A program made the position numbers and the translations under genes. This document shows positions 59,426 through 60,000 of a stretch of DNA of 60,000 nt, in pieces (within the stretch, counting starts at the first letter, position 1; the number at the start of each line of letters is the position of its first letter). Under the pieces are notes generated by a model. That model was given only the letters and a program-made list of their open reading frames with translations. It ran no database searches and had not been told where the DNA came from. Origin of the DNA: Lineus longissimus (taxonomy: Eukaryota > Nemertea > Pilidiophora > Heteronemertea > Lineidae); assembly GCF_910592395.1 (NCBI RefSeq), contig NC_088308.1, forward strand, positions 22,027,501 through 22,087,500, written 5' to 3'.

Positions 59426-59883
59426 TAAAGCCCGCAGCACACTAGCCGCCAACTTCGGCGTTCACTGGTGTTTTTTGTCGCAAGAGTCCTGAACGCCTGA
59501 AAAATCCCTAGTCTGCTACGAACGGCGTCAGCGAACGCGACTTGCCGCCACTTGCCGCAACTAAACGCCAAATATCTAACATGTTTGATTTTTGACGCGT
59601 GTCGCCGCGTTTGAACGCAAGAAGAAGCCAGGTGTGCTACGGATGGCCGCCTGACTTGGCGTCGGCGGCGAGGCTATGGCCAATCAGCTTGCGTCTTGAT
59701 GTCACATGATTTCGCGCTGCATGGCCCAGGATGAGTTAAAGTGGCGGAAAAGACGCTTCTGGACGCCGATTCTGGGCAGGTGTGCTCTGACCGGGATCCA
59801 CTGGCCGCCAAATTTGGCGTCGAGAGGGGTCAGCCGAACGCTTCTTGTCGCCAAAGTTGGCGGCTAGTGTGCTGCAGGCTTTA
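59426..59883. mobile_element. MITE with ~35-bp terminal inverted repeats
   Basis: The left end TAAAGCCCGCAGCACACTAG at 59426 is the complement of the right end (ctagtgtgctgcaggcttta) finishing at 59883. About 33 of 35 bases pair. The outermost TA on both sides may be the target duplication, which would suggest a Tc1/mariner- or TA-targeting transposase. The GC-rich interior repeats CGCC/GGCG words (GCCGCCA, ggcgtc) and has no coding frame. Confidence 0.8.
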
Positions 59884-60000
59884 CATAGACCCCTGTTACT
59901 AGGTTGATAGGCCTAACCCGGCTAGGGTAAATATGCGTAATGTTAATGTTTCCGAGCATTACTGTCAAAGTACATTTTGGTCGACACATGAATGTAATTT

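Overview
This is eukaryotic DNA from an invertebrate animal, most likely marine. The genes are split by long AT-rich introns with GT-AG borders, the intergenic DNA is full of short interspersed repeats, and there are no bacterial operons. I cannot settle the phylum from sequence alone.

Three parts of the window are firmly readable. (1) On the + strand, 9431-32441 carries ten exons of the type I regulatory subunit of cAMP-dependent protein kinase (PRKAR1 type). They run from the hinge with the pseudosubstrate site to the stop codon and encode 319 residues. The exon for the N-terminal dimerization/docking domain is not visible and probably lies before the window. A possible alternative first exon lies at 14587-14658. 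(2) On the - strand, 43746 down to 38641 carries a complete nine-exon folliculin gene (FLCN, 547 residues), convergent with PRKAR1. Both genes act in nutrient or hormone signalling, but nothing here shows that they are co-regulated. (3) At 47086-48666 two small intronless genes face each other tail to tail. They encode related, very basic, helical proteins of 91 and 100 residues that I do not recognise. Each is followed by a canonical 16-nt histone-mRNA 3' stem-loop. This pair is the best candidate for an undescribed system.

The rest is accessory DNA. 2967-4096 is an interspersed element with a palindromic end and ~301-bp internal repeats; a second copy of its end lies at 38153-38233. FLCN intron 6 holds a ~22-bp minisatellite and a LINE endonuclease fragment. 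36225-37981 holds small inverted-repeat elements and a dispersed duplication. 54459-57273 is a 2.8-kb fold-back element whose long arms are mostly ~21-22-bp tandem repeats and which appears to have a 6-bp target duplication. 59426-59883 is a MITE. A weakly supported four-exon gene may lie at 49873-52655.

Layout: 1-9430 upstream or intronic DNA with no recognisable gene; 9431-32441 PRKAR1; 32442-38640 3' flanks and repeats between the two convergent genes; 38641-43746 FLCN; 43771-46500 FLCN 5' flank with duplications; 46531-46659 hairpin; 47086-48666 histone-like-mRNA gene pair; 48960-49390 tandem-like repeats; 49500-52655 tentative gene; 54459-57273 fold-back element; 57280-60000 mostly featureless, with one MITE.
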